A stretch of 36,013 nucleotides of DNA from Oscillospiraceae bacterium. GTDB taxonomy: Bacteria > Bacillota > Clostridia > Oscillospirales > Oscillospiraceae. The notes beneath the pieces were generated by a model. That model had not been told where the DNA came from, did not search any database, and worked only from the letters and a program-made list of their open reading frames with translations. The translations under genes were made by a program, and so were the position numbers. The stretch is taken from NCBI GenBank assembly GCA_017458065.1, contig JAFTGD010000040.1:1-36013 (forward strand), read 5' to 3'. Below are positions 17,154 to 27,141 of this stretch, piece by piece; the stretch's first letter is position 1; each line of letters starts with the position of its first letter.

Positions 17154-17738
17154 TTATCCAAGGAGATTCACGATCGTCTCTACGCATTTCTCGATGCCCA
17201 GCGTCGAGGTGCACAGCATCAGGTCATAGTTGTGGCGATCAGCCCACTTGCGGGCCGTGACGTACTCATAGCTGGTTCTGCGCCGCTTGTCCATATCGAC
17301 GATTTTTTTCAGGGCTTCTTCGGCGCTGCAGTTCTCCTCGCGGCAGATCCGCTCCACCTTGAAGTCTTCGTCTGCATAGAAGAACAGGTGCAGCGCGTTG
17401 GGATTATCCCGCAGGTAGTAGTCCGCGCGTCGGCCTGCGATCACGCAGTTGCCCTCTTCCACCAGCTGGACGATGAACTTGCCCTGCTCGCGGAAGATGT
17501 AGTCCGCGTCCTCGTTCTCGCTTTTGGCGAGGACAGGGAAGACCTCATGGAAGATGTTCTTGCGGATCTCCTTTTCCTCCGTCGCGGCGACGTAGGTCTC
17601 CGGGATCATGAACCGCTCGGCGATATGGGCGATCAGTTCCTTGTCGTAGAACTTGTAGTTCACGGCCTCGGCGACCTTGCGGCCGACCTCGTAGCCGCCG
17701 CTGCCGTACTCGCGGCTGATGGTCACGATGTTTTTCAT
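17154..17738 (-). CDS. Cytidylate kinase-like family protein
   Basis: A 194-residue protein starting MKNIVTISREYGSGG. The REYGSGG start with GRKVAEAVNYKFYDKELI is typical of the cytidylate-kinase-like family (AAA_26), common in Clostridia, where GSGG forms an unusual P-loop. A middle CVIAGRRADYYLRD and a RICREENCS...DKRRRTSYEYVT segment match the lid and base regions. These proteins are thought to phosphorylate nucleotides or similar small molecules, but they are distinct from true Cmk and the substrate is not established. GAGGAGATGAAGCAGCT before the ATG gives the ribosome site. It appears to be transcribed alone. Confidence 0.85.
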   Translation of the reverse strand: MKNIVTISREYGSGGYEVGRKVAEAVNYKFYDKELIAHIAERFMIPETYVAATEEKEIRKNIFHEVFPVLAKSENEDADYIFREQGKFIVQLVEEGNCVIAGRRADYYLRDNPNALHLFFYADEDFKVERICREENCSAEEALKKIVDMDKRRRTSYEYVTARKWADRHNYDLMLCTSTLGIEKCVETIVNLLG

Positions 17739-17836
17739 AGCTGCTTCATCTCCTCTGTATCTGTTGGTTGCCGGTTTCCTCTGCCTTGATTTTATCAGGA
17801 ATCTTCGCCGAGGTAAAGACCTGAATGAGAAAAAGA

Positions 17837-17865
17837 TTTACAACTCGCGCCCCGGCGGGTAAAAT
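17837..17865 (+). promoter_or_regulatory. Promoter of the asparaginase-addAB run
   Basis: TTTACA (17837-17842), 17 bases, TAAAAT (17860-17865), 35 bases before the ATG at 17900. The spacer contains a CCCCGG-GCGGG stretch. No other promoter or terminator is obvious until after addA, so this may drive all five genes. Confidence 0.6.
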
Positions 17866-17899
17866 AAAAGAAGAATTCCGGGGAAGGGAGAAGTCTGAC

Positions 17900-18910
17900 A
17901 TGAACCGAAAGAGAAATATCCTCCTGCTGGCTACCGGCGGCACCATCGCCTCTATGATCTCCGAACACGGGCTGAAGCCCGGGCTTGACGCGGAGCAGCT
18001 GCTCTCTTTTATCCCTGAGATCCGCGAGGAGTGTCAGGTGGACTCCATCCAGGTCTGCAACATCGACAGCACAAACATGAAGCCCGAGATCTGGCGGCAG
18101 ATCGTCTGCGCGGTGGAGGCCAAGTATCTCTACTATGACGGCTTTGTCATCTGCCACGGCACCGACACCATGGCCTATACCTCCGCGGCCCTCAGCTATA
18201 TGATTCTCAATTCCAACAAGCCCGTCGTCATTACCGGCTCCCAGAAGCCCATCAGTGAGGACAGCACAGATGCCAGGCAGAACCTCATTGACAGCATCCG
18301 TTATGCCGCCGACCCCGATTCCCGGGGCGTCGTGCTCGTCTTTAACGGCAGCGTCATCGCCGGTACCCGGGCCAAGAAAACCTACGCCCACAGCTACAAC
18401 GCCTTCAGCAGTGTGAACTTCCCGCCCATCGCGACGATCCAGGAGCGGAAGATCATCCGCTTCATCCCGCAGCAGCCCTTTACCCAGCCAGTGCATTTTG
18501 TCCACGACCTGAACGACAGCGTCGTCGTTCTGAAGCTGATCCCCGGCACCAAGCCTGAGCTGGTCGAATACCTCTTCCAGAACTACGACTGTCTCGTGAT
18601 CGAGAGCTTCGGCGTGGGCGGCATCCCGCAGAATCTTCTGGACGTCTTCTATACCCAGATGGAACAGTGGATCTCCCGCGGCAAGATCGTCGTCATGGCC
18701 ACCCAGGTGACCAACGAGGGCAGCAATATGGAGGTCTATGAGGTCGGACAGAAGGTCAAGGAGGACTTCCACCTGATGGAGGCCTACGACATGACGCTGG
18801 AGGCGACCATTACCAAGCTGATGGTCCTGATGGGGACCTGCGGCGGCAGCTACACCGCCATCTGCGACGGCTTCTACAAGACCGTCAATTACGATATCCT
18901 GAGCAGGTGA
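17900..18910 (+). CDS. ansA: L-asparaginase, type I-like
   Basis: A 336-residue asparaginase that converts asparagine to aspartate and ammonia. I chose the ATG at 17900 because GAAGGGAGAAG precedes it; a start at 17825 would overlap the promoter. The first signature A11-T-G-G-T15-I-A-S holds the nucleophile T15. The second, H-G-T88-D89-T90, supplies the other catalytic pair, with K159 or K160 (AGTRAKK) completing the proton relay. There is no signal peptide, so it is cytoplasmic like type I enzymes. The length fits the family. Its link to the DNA-repair genes downstream is probably only shared transcription. A glutaminase side activity cannot be excluded. Confidence 0.9.
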   Translation: MNRKRNILLLATGGTIASMISEHGLKPGLDAEQLLSFIPEIREECQVDSIQVCNIDSTNMKPEIWRQIVCAVEAKYLYYDGFVICHGTDTMAYTSAALSYMILNSNKPVVITGSQKPISEDSTDARQNLIDSIRYAADPDSRGVVLVFNGSVIAGTRAKKTYAHSYNAFSSVNFPPIATIQERKIIRFIPQQPFTQPVHFVHDLNDSVVVLKLIPGTKPELVEYLFQNYDCLVIESFGVGGIPQNLLDVFYTQMEQWISRGKIVVMATQVTNEGSNMEVYEVGQKVKEDFHLMEAYDMTLEATITKLMVLMGTCGGSYTAICDGFYKTVNYDILSR

Positions 18911-18949
18911 GCGCTGCCGGCCGGTTCAGACAGAGACAGGAGAAACAGT

Positions 18950-19459
18950 ATGGATTCCTTTGACAAACTGAGAGAGGTGGTCGCCCGGCTCCGTGCCGAG
19001 GACGGCTGCCCCTGGGACCGGGAGCAGACCCATCAGAGCCTGAAGCCCGCCTGCATCGAGGAGGCCGCCGAGGTTATCTGCGGCATCAACGTCCTTACCG
19101 AGACCGGAAACGCCAACAATCTGAAAGAAGAGCTCGGGGACCTGCTGCTGCAGGTGGTGATGCACGCGCAGATCGCCGAGGAGGAAGGTCTCTTCACCGT
19201 GGACGACGTTATCGCCGGCATCACCGAGAAGATGATCCGCCGCCATCCCCATGTGTTCGGCGAAGCCCGCGTCGGAAGCTCCGACGAGGTCCTCGCCAGC
19301 TGGGAAAAGATCAAGGCGCGGGAGAAGGGGAACAGGGAAGACGTCTCCGCCTATCTGAAGGCGGCCTTTGACGAGTCAAAGGATCTGATCGACACCGCCG
19401 TCCGGCGGAAGGGATACGACCGCGAACTGCCGGAGCGGCAGGACGCGAAAAACGGATAA
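18950..19459 (+). CDS. mazG: MazG-family nucleoside triphosphate pyrophosphohydrolase
   Basis: A 169-residue single-domain MazG. It begins 39 bases after the asparaginase stop with GACAGGAGAAACAGT upstream of the ATG. The family opening (FDKLREVVARLR, CPWDREQTHQSL) is present, then the metal-binding helices EEAAEVI and KEELGDLLLQV, and the RRHPHVFG motif. It hydrolyses NTPs to NMPs and pyrophosphate, which clears abnormal nucleotides or tunes nucleotide pools. Classical MazG has two such domains (about 260 residues); this one keeps only one, as in many Clostridia. The C-terminal half of the protein is short and charged. Confidence 0.9.
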   Translation: MDSFDKLREVVARLRAEDGCPWDREQTHQSLKPACIEEAAEVICGINVLTETGNANNLKEELGDLLLQVVMHAQIAEEEGLFTVDDVIAGITEKMIRRHPHVFGEARVGSSDEVLASWEKIKAREKGNREDVSAYLKAAFDESKDLIDTAVRRKGYDRELPERQDAKNG

Positions 19460-19489
19460 AAAACAAGAATCAAGAACGGAGGAACTGAC

Positions 19490-20098
19490 ATGAAAATTAT
19501 CTGGAACGGACATTCCTGCTTCACCGTCTCGACGCAGGAGGGGACTGTGGTCCTGGACCCCTATTCCGACGGCTCGGTCCCGGGCTTCGGCCCGCTGAAC
19601 CTGCAGGCGGACAGGGTGCTCTGCAGCCACGGACACCGTGACCACAATAGCGCTGAAAACGTGCGCCTGAGCGGCGATCCCTGCGGGGTCGAGGTCCATG
19701 AGATCCCCTCCTGGCACGACGACGCGCAGGGGACAAAGCGCGGCCCCAATACGATTCATGTCCTCTGCGCGGAGGGAATGAAGATCGCCCACCTCGGGGA
19801 CCTGGGCTGCATGCTGAATGAGGAGCAGATCGCCGCGCTTTCAGGGCTCGACGCTCTGCTGATCCCGGTCGGGGGCTACTATACCATCGACGCTGAGCAG
19901 GCCGTTGAGATCGTAAAGCAGCTCCGCCCCCGGGTCACCATCCCGATGCACTACCGCCGGGGCGATCACGGTTATGATGTGATCAGCACCCTGGACGGCT
20001 TCCTGCAGCTTTGCGACAACCCCGTCGAATACCCGGACAACGTCCTGGTACTGGATAAAGAAACACCGTCCCAGACGGCCATCCTCCGTCTTGCCTGA
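19490..20098 (+). CDS. Metallo-beta-lactamase-fold hydrolase (UPF0173/UlaG-like)
   Basis: A 202-residue MBL-fold protein, 30 bases after mazG, with GGAGGAACTGAC before the ATG. It starts MKIIWNGHSCF as in UlaG-like hydrolases. Zinc ligands are the motif S46-H47-G-H49-R-D51-H52, a mid-protein SWHDDAQG, HLGDLG, and MHYRRGDHG near the end. The family includes lactonases and many uncharacterised hydrolases; the substrate is unknown. Only three bases separate it from addB, so the two are translationally close. No membrane or export signal is present. Confidence 0.88.
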   Translation: MKIIWNGHSCFTVSTQEGTVVLDPYSDGSVPGFGPLNLQADRVLCSHGHRDHNSAENVRLSGDPCGVEVHEIPSWHDDAQGTKRGPNTIHVLCAEGMKIAHLGDLGCMLNEEQIAALSGLDALLIPVGGYYTIDAEQAVEIVKQLRPRVTIPMHYRRGDHGYDVISTLDGFLQLCDNPVEYPDNVLVLDKETPSQTAILRLA

Positions 20099-20101
20099 AC
20101 C

Positions 20102-23100
20102 ATGTCGTTGAGGTTTGTGATCGGCAAGGTCCGAAGCGGCAAAACCTCCGCCATCATCAGCGAGATCCGGGAAGCTGTTGCACAGGGCAAGGGGAGACAG
20201 CTTCTTCTTGTTCCGGAGCAGTACAGCCACGAGGCCGAGCGCGAGCTCTGCGAGGCCTGCGGCGACCGCCTCTCTCTCTATGCCGAGGTGATGAGCTTCA
20301 CCGGCTTTGCCCGATGGAGCATGGGTGTCCACGGCGGCGGGGCCGATGTGCGGATGGACGAAGGCGGCAAGCTTCTCTGCATGGCCATGGCGCTGAAGGA
20401 GCTGCAGCCGATGCTGAAGATTTACGGCCGGGCGGCGGACAATCCGGACCTGCAGCTGATGATGGTGCAGGAGGCGGACCGTCTCCGCGCAGCGGCGTCG
20501 GACATCGACAGCCTGCGGGTCCTCTCAGACGAGCTGGGCGGAGAACTCGGCGCCAAGCTGAGAGAACTGGCGCTCGTGATGGAGGGCTACAACGCCGTCC
20601 TGGAGCGCTCCGGGGCTTCTGTCGAGGAGCCGCTTGCGCTGCTCGCAAGGCAGATCGGGCAGTACGGGCTTCAGGACTTCGACCGCGTCTATATCGACGG
20701 GTTTATCGACTTCACCGGCCTCGAGACCAAGGTCATCGAGGCGCTGCTGAGACGAAATGTGCAGCTCACCGTCTGCCTGCCCGCCGTGGAGAAGAGCGGT
20801 GGCGAGGAGTATCTGCTCCCCTCCAGGATCGCCATGGACGGACTGCGTGATCTGGCCGAGTCCCTTGGCCAGGCGGTCACGGTCCTCACGGTAGAGAATC
20901 CGGAGCGCAGCAATGCCCTCTCTTACTACGCGGATCATATGTTCGACTACGCGGCCGGGGCGTTTCCCGACCGCGGCGGCGAGCTGCGCCTTCTGCAGGC
21001 GGATACCCCGCGCGCCGAGTGCGAGGCTGCCGCGGCCGAGGTGCTGCGCGCCGTGCGGGAGGAGGGCTGCCGCTGGCGGGATATCGCCGTTGCCATCCGG
21101 GGCTTTGAGGAGTACCGGGGCATCCTGGAAAGCACTTTCCGGCGCTATGGAATCCCGCTTTTTGTCACGAGGCGGGATGCTCTGGCCGAGAAGCCGCTCC
21201 CGCTCTGGATCGAGAGCGCCTATGACGTGATTCTCTCCAACTTCGACCCGGAGGACGTCACGGCCTACCTCCGCTGCGGCTTCAGCGGGCTGGGGGAAGA
21301 GCGCTGCGACGAGCTCTGCCGCTATCTGTATAAGTGGCAGCTCCGCTTAGGCGCCTGGATGAATCCCGAGCCCTGGGCCCAGCATCCGGGCGGCTATGGC
21401 AAGCCCTGGACCGAGGACGCTGTTCAGCGGCTGAACCGCTTGAACGAGGACCGCAGGACGGTTGCCCGTCCGCTGATGAAGCTGCGCGAACGGTCGCAGT
21501 CCGCTGCGACGGCGCGCGCCCAGGCGGAAGCTCTTGCAGCATTTCTGCATGACACTCATGCCTCCGCGCTGCTGGAGGAGCGCGTCCGCCGTCTGGAGGA
21601 GCAGGGCAGGGACGAGCTGCGCGCCGAGTATACCCAGCTGTGGGAGCTCTGCGGCGGCGCCATCCGCCAGATCGCGATGGTGCTCGGTGAGAGCGCCATG
21701 AACACGGAGGGCTTTCGGGACCTGCTGCACGCAGTGCTCTCGAGGTATGACATCGGCCTGATCCCCGTGGCGCTCGACCGGCTCCCTGCGGGCGATTTTG
21801 ACCGCATGAGGAGAAGAAAGATCAGACGTCTGATTGTCCTCGGCTGCAGCGACGACCGTCTGCCGCAGGCAAGAGGCAATGGCGGGATCTTCAATCAGGA
21901 CGAGCGTGACATCCTCGCCGAGCACGATCTTCGGATCGGCGGGGGCGATGCCGAGCTCTGGCGGGAGTACGCGCTGCTCTACCACACGCTGACGCTCCCT
22001 CATGATCAGCTGTTCATGAGCTGTCCGCTCACAGGCTTTCGCGGTGAGGTTCTCGTCCCGGCAATGGTGTACTCCCAGGCACAGAAGATCTTCGGCCTGA
22101 CGCCGGAGAAGGTTTCCGTTCCGTTATCAAGGCTCTCTGCACCGGAGCCTGCCCTCGCCCTCGCGGCCTCTGCCGCGCGGCCGGGCAGCGGAGCCGAGGC
22201 GCAGGCCGCGGCCGCCTGGTATCGGGAGACGGCGCCTGAGCGCCTCGCGCAGCTGAGCGAGGCCGCCCGCATCAGGAGGACCGCTCTCAGTCCCGCTGCT
22301 GTGGAGGCGCTCTACGGGCGCAGGATCCGCATCAGTCCTTCAAGGCTGGAGAGCTTTTCCTCCTGTCGGTTTCAATACTACTGCAGCTACGGCCTGAAGG
22401 CCGAACCGGACGAGCCGGCAACCTTCCACGCGCCTGAGATCGGCACCTTCATCCATGCGATTCTGGAACAGACCGCGCGGGAAGTGGCTCTTCTCGGCGG
22501 CTTCCGTCAGGTCGAAAATGAGCGGCTGCGGGAGATCACCCGTGCCGCCATCTCGGACTATATCCACACCGAGCTGGGAGACTTCCGTGAGAAGTCCGCC
22601 CGTTTTCGCTATCTCTTTGACCGCATCTGCCAGGATGTGTACCGGATCGTGGAGGACACAGCGGAGGAACTGCGCAAGTCCGATTTTGTCCCTTTGAGCT
22701 TTGAGCTGGACGTCTCCCGCCTCCCGGGCACGGCGCCGGACACGGAGGAGAAACTCCGTCTCACGGGCATTGCCGACCGCGTCGACGGCTGGATTCAGGG
22801 GGATCAGCTTTGGCTGCGCATTGTGGACTACAAGACCGGCCGCAAAAAGTTCAACCTCTCGGATATCTGGTACGGCAGGAACATGCAGATGCTACTCTAT
22901 CTGTTCACCGTCTGCGACCATGCCGAGGCGCTCTACGGCCATACCGCCTCCCCGGCGGGGATTCTCTACCTCCCTGCGAGGGAGGAGCTGCTTCGTTTTG
23001 ACCATGAGCCGGACGAGGACGAGGCGAAGAAGCAGCGTCTTAAGGGCAAGCGGCGTTCCGGCCTTGTCCTGGATGACCGGAACCTGATTGAGGCATGGGA

Positions 23101-23404
23101 GCGCGGTGACGAGAAGCAGTATATCCCCGTGAAGGTCCTGTCTTCCGACCCGCTTGTGAGCCTCGAACAGATGGGTCTGCTGCGCCGCCATGTCGAACAG
23201 AGCCTCCGTGAGATGACCGACGAGATCCTCGCGGGCAGCATCGAGGTGAGCCCCACCTATGTCTCGGAGAGCGACAACGCCTGCCGGAACTGCCTCTATC
23301 ACAGCATCTGCCGTTTTGAAGAGGGCGAGAACGGCGAATCCAGCTGTCCCACGCCCAGGCTCAGCGACGAGACGGTCTGGGCCCAGCTGAGGGAGGAGCG
23401 CTGA
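20102..23404 (+). CDS. addB: ATP-dependent helicase-nuclease subunit AddB
   Basis: A 1100-residue AddB, half of the AddAB complex that resects double-strand breaks and loads RecA. G8-K-V-R-S-G-K14-T15 is the N-terminal Walker A site. The nuclease domain near the C-terminus has VD909-Y-K911, then GRNMQMLLYL. Four cysteines of the iron-sulfur clamp are present: C755 (in SCRFQYYC; C761 is close by) and C1061-x2-C1064-x5-C1070, the same spacing as in Bacillus AddB. The gene starts three bases after the hydrolase gene without a strong ribosome site, suggesting coupling. Its stop overlaps the addA start by one base (TGATG). Length and motifs suggest a functional protein. Confidence 0.94.
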   Translation: MSLRFVIGKVRSGKTSAIISEIREAVAQGKGRQLLLVPEQYSHEAERELCEACGDRLSLYAEVMSFTGFARWSMGVHGGGADVRMDEGGKLLCMAMALKELQPMLKIYGRAADNPDLQLMMVQEADRLRAAASDIDSLRVLSDELGGELGAKLRELALVMEGYNAVLERSGASVEEPLALLARQIGQYGLQDFDRVYIDGFIDFTGLETKVIEALLRRNVQLTVCLPAVEKSGGEEYLLPSRIAMDGLRDLAESLGQAVTVLTVENPERSNALSYYADHMFDYAAGAFPDRGGELRLLQADTPRAECEAAAAEVLRAVREEGCRWRDIAVAIRGFEEYRGILESTFRRYGIPLFVTRRDALAEKPLPLWIESAYDVILSNFDPEDVTAYLRCGFSGLGEERCDELCRYLYKWQLRLGAWMNPEPWAQHPGGYGKPWTEDAVQRLNRLNEDRRTVARPLMKLRERSQSAATARAQAEALAAFLHDTHASALLEERVRRLEEQGRDELRAEYTQLWELCGGAIRQIAMVLGESAMNTEGFRDLLHAVLSRYDIGLIPVALDRLPAGDFDRMRRRKIRRLIVLGCSDDRLPQARGNGGIFNQDERDILAEHDLRIGGGDAELWREYALLYHTLTLPHDQLFMSCPLTGFRGEVLVPAMVYSQAQKIFGLTPEKVSVPLSRLSAPEPALALAASAARPGSGAEAQAAAAWYRETAPERLAQLSEAARIRRTALSPAAVEALYGRRIRISPSRLESFSSCRFQYYCSYGLKAEPDEPATFHAPEIGTFIHAILEQTAREVALLGGFRQVENERLREITRAAISDYIHTELGDFREKSARFRYLFDRICQDVYRIVEDTAEELRKSDFVPLSFELDVSRLPGTAPDTEEKLRLTGIADRVDGWIQGDQLWLRIVDYKTGRKKFNLSDIWYGRNMQMLLYLFTVCDHAEALYGHTASPAGILYLPAREELLRFDHEPDEDEAKKQRLKGKRRSGLVLDDRNLIEAWERGDEKQYIPVKVLSSDPLVSLEQMGLLRRHVEQSLREMTDEILAGSIEVSPTYVSESDNACRNCLYHSICRFEEGENGESSCPTPRLSDETVWAQLREER

Positions 23405-26400
23405 TGGAGTTTACAAGAACACAGCATGAGGCCATCACCTGCCGGGGCGGCAGCGTGCTGGTCTCGGCGGGCGCCGGGAGCGGTAAGACCCGTGTCCTGA
23501 CGGAGCGCCTCATGGAATATATGGACCCGCGTCAGACCGACGCCCAGCCGGAGGATATCGACCGCTTCCTGGTCATCACCTTTACCAGGGCGGCGGCCGG
23601 CGAGCTGCGTGCGCGCATTGCCGACGCCATCGCCTCCCGCCTGCGCGAGGACCCGTCCAACGCACATCTGAGGCGGCAGATGCTGCTCTGCCGCAACGCG
23701 CAAATCGGCACGATCCACTCTTTCTGCGCGGCCATCCTGCGGGAATACGCCGGGGTGCTGGGCATCTCGCCCGCGTTTCGGATTCTTGAGGAAGAGAAGA
23801 GCGAGCGTCTGCGCGCCGCCGCGCTGGAGCGCGTGCTCGAACGCCGCTATCAGGAAGGGGAACAGGCTTTTCTCGATCTGACCGACCGTGTCGGCGCAGG
23901 CCGCGACGACAGCCGGCTCTCTGAGCTGGTTCTGAAGCTGCATGCCAACATGCAGAGCCACGCGAGACCGGACGCCTGGGCTGAGGCGCAGGCGGAGAGT
24001 CTGAGCAGTGATATCCGGGATGTCGGCGAGACGCTCTGGGGCCGGGAACTGCTGGACGACGCGGCGGAAGAGGCCGCGTTCTGGGCCCGTCAGATGGAAA
24101 CGGCGCTCTCCGACATGCAGTCCGAGGAGAAGGTCCGCCATGCTTATGAGGCCAGCTTTCGGGCCACCGCGGACGCGCTGAATCTGCTCTCGGCGCGGCT
24201 GAAAGAGGGCTGGGATGAGAGCGTTTCGTGCTTCCCGGTGCCCTTTCCGCGCATCAGCGGGATCCGGAACAACCCTGCGCCGGAGCTGGCCGACGCCGTC
24301 AAAAGCGTCCGCGAAAAGTGCAAAAAAGCCATGGAGAAGCTGGCCCTGGTGTTTCATGCCCCGACGGAGGAGCTGCTGCGCGATATGAGGGAGACAGCGC
24401 CCGAGATGCAGACGCTGCTCTCCGTGACGATGGAGCTGGAAGAGGAATTCCAGCGGGCAAAAGCCAGGGCAAACGCCCTGGACTTCTCGGATCTGGAGCA
24501 CCTCACCATCCGCCTGCTCACCGAGGAAGACGGAAGCGCGACCGACGCCGCACGGGAGATCTCCGCCCGCTTTACCGAGATCATGGTGGACGAGTACCAG
24601 GACGTGAGCCGGGTGCAGGACCGTATTTTCCACGCGGTGAGCCGGGACGGGGAGAACCTCTTCTTCGTCGGGGATCTGAAGCAGTCCATTTACCGCTTCC
24701 GTCTGGCGGACCCCGAGATCTTCACCGAGAAAAGCCGCGTCTATGGGGAGAACAGCCGGGGCGAACGGGTCATCCGCCTGCAGGAGAATTTCCGCTCCCG
24801 GCGGGAGATTCTGGACGCGGTGAACGCCGTGTTTACCCGCTGCATGTCCGAGCGGCTGGGGAACCTGGACTACGGGCCCGAGGACTGTCTGATCCCAGGA
24901 CTCCCGCAGACGGAGCGCAGCGATGTTCCCGAGCTGCTGCTGATTCCGCGGGAGGAGGCCGAGAACACCGATATGGAGGCGGAGGCCGAGGCCGTCGCAG
25001 CGGAGATCCTGTCTCTGATGGAGACCGGCCGTGTCCGGGAGGGCGAGGGGGAGCGGCGCGTCCGCTTCGGCGATATCGCCATTCTGCTCCGTTCGGCCAA
25101 TATGGTGGGCAGCGTCTTCCGCAGAGTGCTGCTTTCGCGGGGCATCCCGGTGAATGCGGGCGCCGGCGGCGACTTCTATGACAGCGTCGAGGTTTCGACG
25201 GTGTTTGCCATGCTCTCCGTCATGGACAATCCCCATCGGGATATCCCGCTTATCACGCTGCTCAGTTCTCCGGCCTGCGGCTTCGACGCGGACCGGCTGA
25301 GTCTGATCAGGAGCGCCCGTCCCGACGCCGACTTCTATACCGCGCTCTGTGCCAGCGAGGACGAAAAGGCCCAGGCCTTTCTCGCCCGGCTGAGGCGGCT
25401 GCGGGAGGAAGCGCCGGATCTGAACGCCGTCTCGCTCATCGACCGGATCGTGGAAGAGCTGGATCTCTACGCCCTGGTCGCCGCCATGCCGGACGGGGAG
25501 CAGCGGCTCCACCGGCTAACGGACCTCAGCGCCATGGCCGAGACCTTCCGCAGCGGTGGGGAATATGGCCTGCACCGCTTTGTCAGCTGGCTGCGGAACA
25601 TGGAGAAGAAGAGCCGCGATCCCGAGACCTGCAGCGACGGGGGAGATGCCGTGCATATCCTCTCTATCCACCGCTCGAAGGGTCTGGAGTTTCCCGTCGT
25701 GTTCGTGAGCGGGCTGGGCCGGACTTTCAACCGCCAGGATACGAGGGACACCGTCCTGATCCATCCGGAGCTGGGGCTCGGGCCTAAGCGGACCGATCCC
25801 GTGCGGAAAGTCGAGTACCCGACCGCGGCGAGACGCGCCATCGAGCGCCGGTTGACGAGGGAGATGCTCTCGGAGGAGATGCGGCTTTTGTATGTCGCCA
25901 TGACGAGGGCGAAGGACCGTCTCTACCTGACCGCCTGTGTGCGCAAGGCTGACGAACTGCTGGAACGCGCGTCTCTGCTGCAGGGCGAGGCCAAAATCCC
26001 TGCGCAGATGCTGGACTCCGCCTCCACCGCCGTCCAATGGCTTCTGCCGACAGCCTTTGACAGCCGGGCCCTTCGCTGGCGAATCTGCACGTCGGGCGAA
26101 TCGGGCATCGAACAGGCCGGCGTGGAGAACACCGCGCCCGCGGAAGCGGATCCGGAGCTGCTGTCCAGACTGAGGGAGAATCTGTCCTTTGTCTACCCTT
26201 ATCAGGCAGCCGAGCATCTCCCGTCCAAGCTCACCGCCACGGCGCTGAAAACGCCGGACCCGGACGCGGCTTTGCTGTTGCGGGAGCGGCATCTCTTCCG
26301 GGATCCGGATCTGGGCGGCAAGGGCCTTTCCGCAACTGCACTCGGCACCGCAACCCACCTGGTGCTGCAGCAGATCGCACTGGAAAAGACAGGTTCCGAT

Positions 26401-26850
26401 GAGGAAGTACGTCAGGAGCTGCGGCGTCTGGAGGAGCAGCGTTTCCTGACTCATGAGGAGGCGGAAGCGGTCAGCGTCGAACAGATCCGGGCCTTCTTCG
26501 AGTCCGAAATCGGCAGGCGCATCCGCGCAGCCGAAAAGGTCTGGAGGGAGTTCCGGTTCTCCCTGATGACGGAGGCGGCCGAGCTGATCCCGGGAGAAAA
26601 GCTCTCTGCCGAAGAGAAGATCCTCCTGCAAGGTGTTGTGGACTGCTTCTTCCTTGAGCGGGGAGAACTGGTTGTCGTCGATTATAAAACCGACCGGATC
26701 CGGGGCGAGGCGGAACTGAATGACCGATCCGAACACTACCGTCCCCAGCTCGAGACTTACGCCAAGGCGCTCCGGCGCATCTTCGCTCTCCCGGTCAGGG
26801 AGACCGTGCTCTACTTCCTGCGTCTCAACCGCGCCGTTTCCCTGAAGTAA
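23404..26850 (+). CDS. addA: ATP-dependent helicase-nuclease subunit AddA
   Basis: A 1148-residue UvrD-type helicase with a C-terminal nuclease domain, partner of AddB. Walker A is A22-G-A-G-S-G-K28-T29, Walker B V-D396-E397-Y-Q. Further helicase motifs include FVGDLKQSIYRFR, QENFRSRREIL, HRSKGLEFPVVF and YVAMTRAKDRLYL. The nuclease site is D1080 and D1093-Y-K1095 (VVDYKTDR). The ATG overlaps the addB TGA, so expression is coupled and stoichiometric. Together they act on DNA ends and stop at Chi-like sites; the Chi sequence of this organism cannot be read from here. The protein is complete at the expected length. Confidence 0.95.
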   Translation: MEFTRTQHEAITCRGGSVLVSAGAGSGKTRVLTERLMEYMDPRQTDAQPEDIDRFLVITFTRAAAGELRARIADAIASRLREDPSNAHLRRQMLLCRNAQIGTIHSFCAAILREYAGVLGISPAFRILEEEKSERLRAAALERVLERRYQEGEQAFLDLTDRVGAGRDDSRLSELVLKLHANMQSHARPDAWAEAQAESLSSDIRDVGETLWGRELLDDAAEEAAFWARQMETALSDMQSEEKVRHAYEASFRATADALNLLSARLKEGWDESVSCFPVPFPRISGIRNNPAPELADAVKSVREKCKKAMEKLALVFHAPTEELLRDMRETAPEMQTLLSVTMELEEEFQRAKARANALDFSDLEHLTIRLLTEEDGSATDAAREISARFTEIMVDEYQDVSRVQDRIFHAVSRDGENLFFVGDLKQSIYRFRLADPEIFTEKSRVYGENSRGERVIRLQENFRSRREILDAVNAVFTRCMSERLGNLDYGPEDCLIPGLPQTERSDVPELLLIPREEAENTDMEAEAEAVAAEILSLMETGRVREGEGERRVRFGDIAILLRSANMVGSVFRRVLLSRGIPVNAGAGGDFYDSVEVSTVFAMLSVMDNPHRDIPLITLLSSPACGFDADRLSLIRSARPDADFYTALCASEDEKAQAFLARLRRLREEAPDLNAVSLIDRIVEELDLYALVAAMPDGEQRLHRLTDLSAMAETFRSGGEYGLHRFVSWLRNMEKKSRDPETCSDGGDAVHILSIHRSKGLEFPVVFVSGLGRTFNRQDTRDTVLIHPELGLGPKRTDPVRKVEYPTAARRAIERRLTREMLSEEMRLLYVAMTRAKDRLYLTACVRKADELLERASLLQGEAKIPAQMLDSASTAVQWLLPTAFDSRALRWRICTSGESGIEQAGVENTAPAEADPELLSRLRENLSFVYPYQAAEHLPSKLTATALKTPDPDAALLLRERHLFRDPDLGGKGLSATALGTATHLVLQQIALEKTGSDEEVRQELRRLEEQRFLTHEEAEAVSVEQIRAFFESEIGRRIRAAEKVWREFRFSLMTEAAELIPGEKLSAEEKILLQGVVDCFFLERGELVVVDYKTDRIRGEAELNDRSEHYRPQLETYAKALRRIFALPVRETVLYFLRLNRAVSLK

Positions 26851-26912
26851 ATACCCCCCCTGAGGTTTTCTTCAGGCTGCAGGCGGGAAAAACAGGAGAA
26901 TTGCCAGCCGTA

Positions 26913-26995
26913 GAGTATGCACCAATTTTGTAGGCTCTTATCAGATACCCGGATATCAGGGAATGAAAATGCGCAACAGGTTGTTTCGCATACTC
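26913..26995. repeat. Distant 8-bp inverted repeat after addA
   Basis: GAGTATGC (26913-26920) and GCATACTC (26988-26995) face each other across 67 bases in an otherwise featureless stretch. It might be the edge of a small decayed insertion. A weak CCTGA/TCAGG stem just after the addA stop could help end its transcript. Confidence 0.2.
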
Positions 26996-27046
26996 CTTCC
27001 GCGGAAGAAGTGTTTCGGATTCTTGGGCTTCTTATAGCATCAAAAA

Positions 27047-27100
27047 ACCACAGGCTGCGTCACCGGTTCTGGGTGCTACAGCCTGTGGTCGTTTTATTTT
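27047..27100. terminator. Bidirectional terminator between addA and the Rpn-type gene
   Basis: ACCACAGGCTG (27047-27057) pairs perfectly with CAGCCTGTGGT (27079-27089). The plus side runs into CGTTTTATTTT; the minus side into a six-T run. It closes both the addAB transcript and the converging minus-strand gene. Confidence 0.85.
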
Positions 27101-27141
27101 GGGTTTACTCCTTACAGCATTTCAGCATATTCGTCGCTGAT

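Noticed and set aside
23299-25512. A 737-codon minus-strand frame opposite addB/addA
   Set aside because: Shadow of a G+C-rich gene; the plus strand carries clear helicase motifs.
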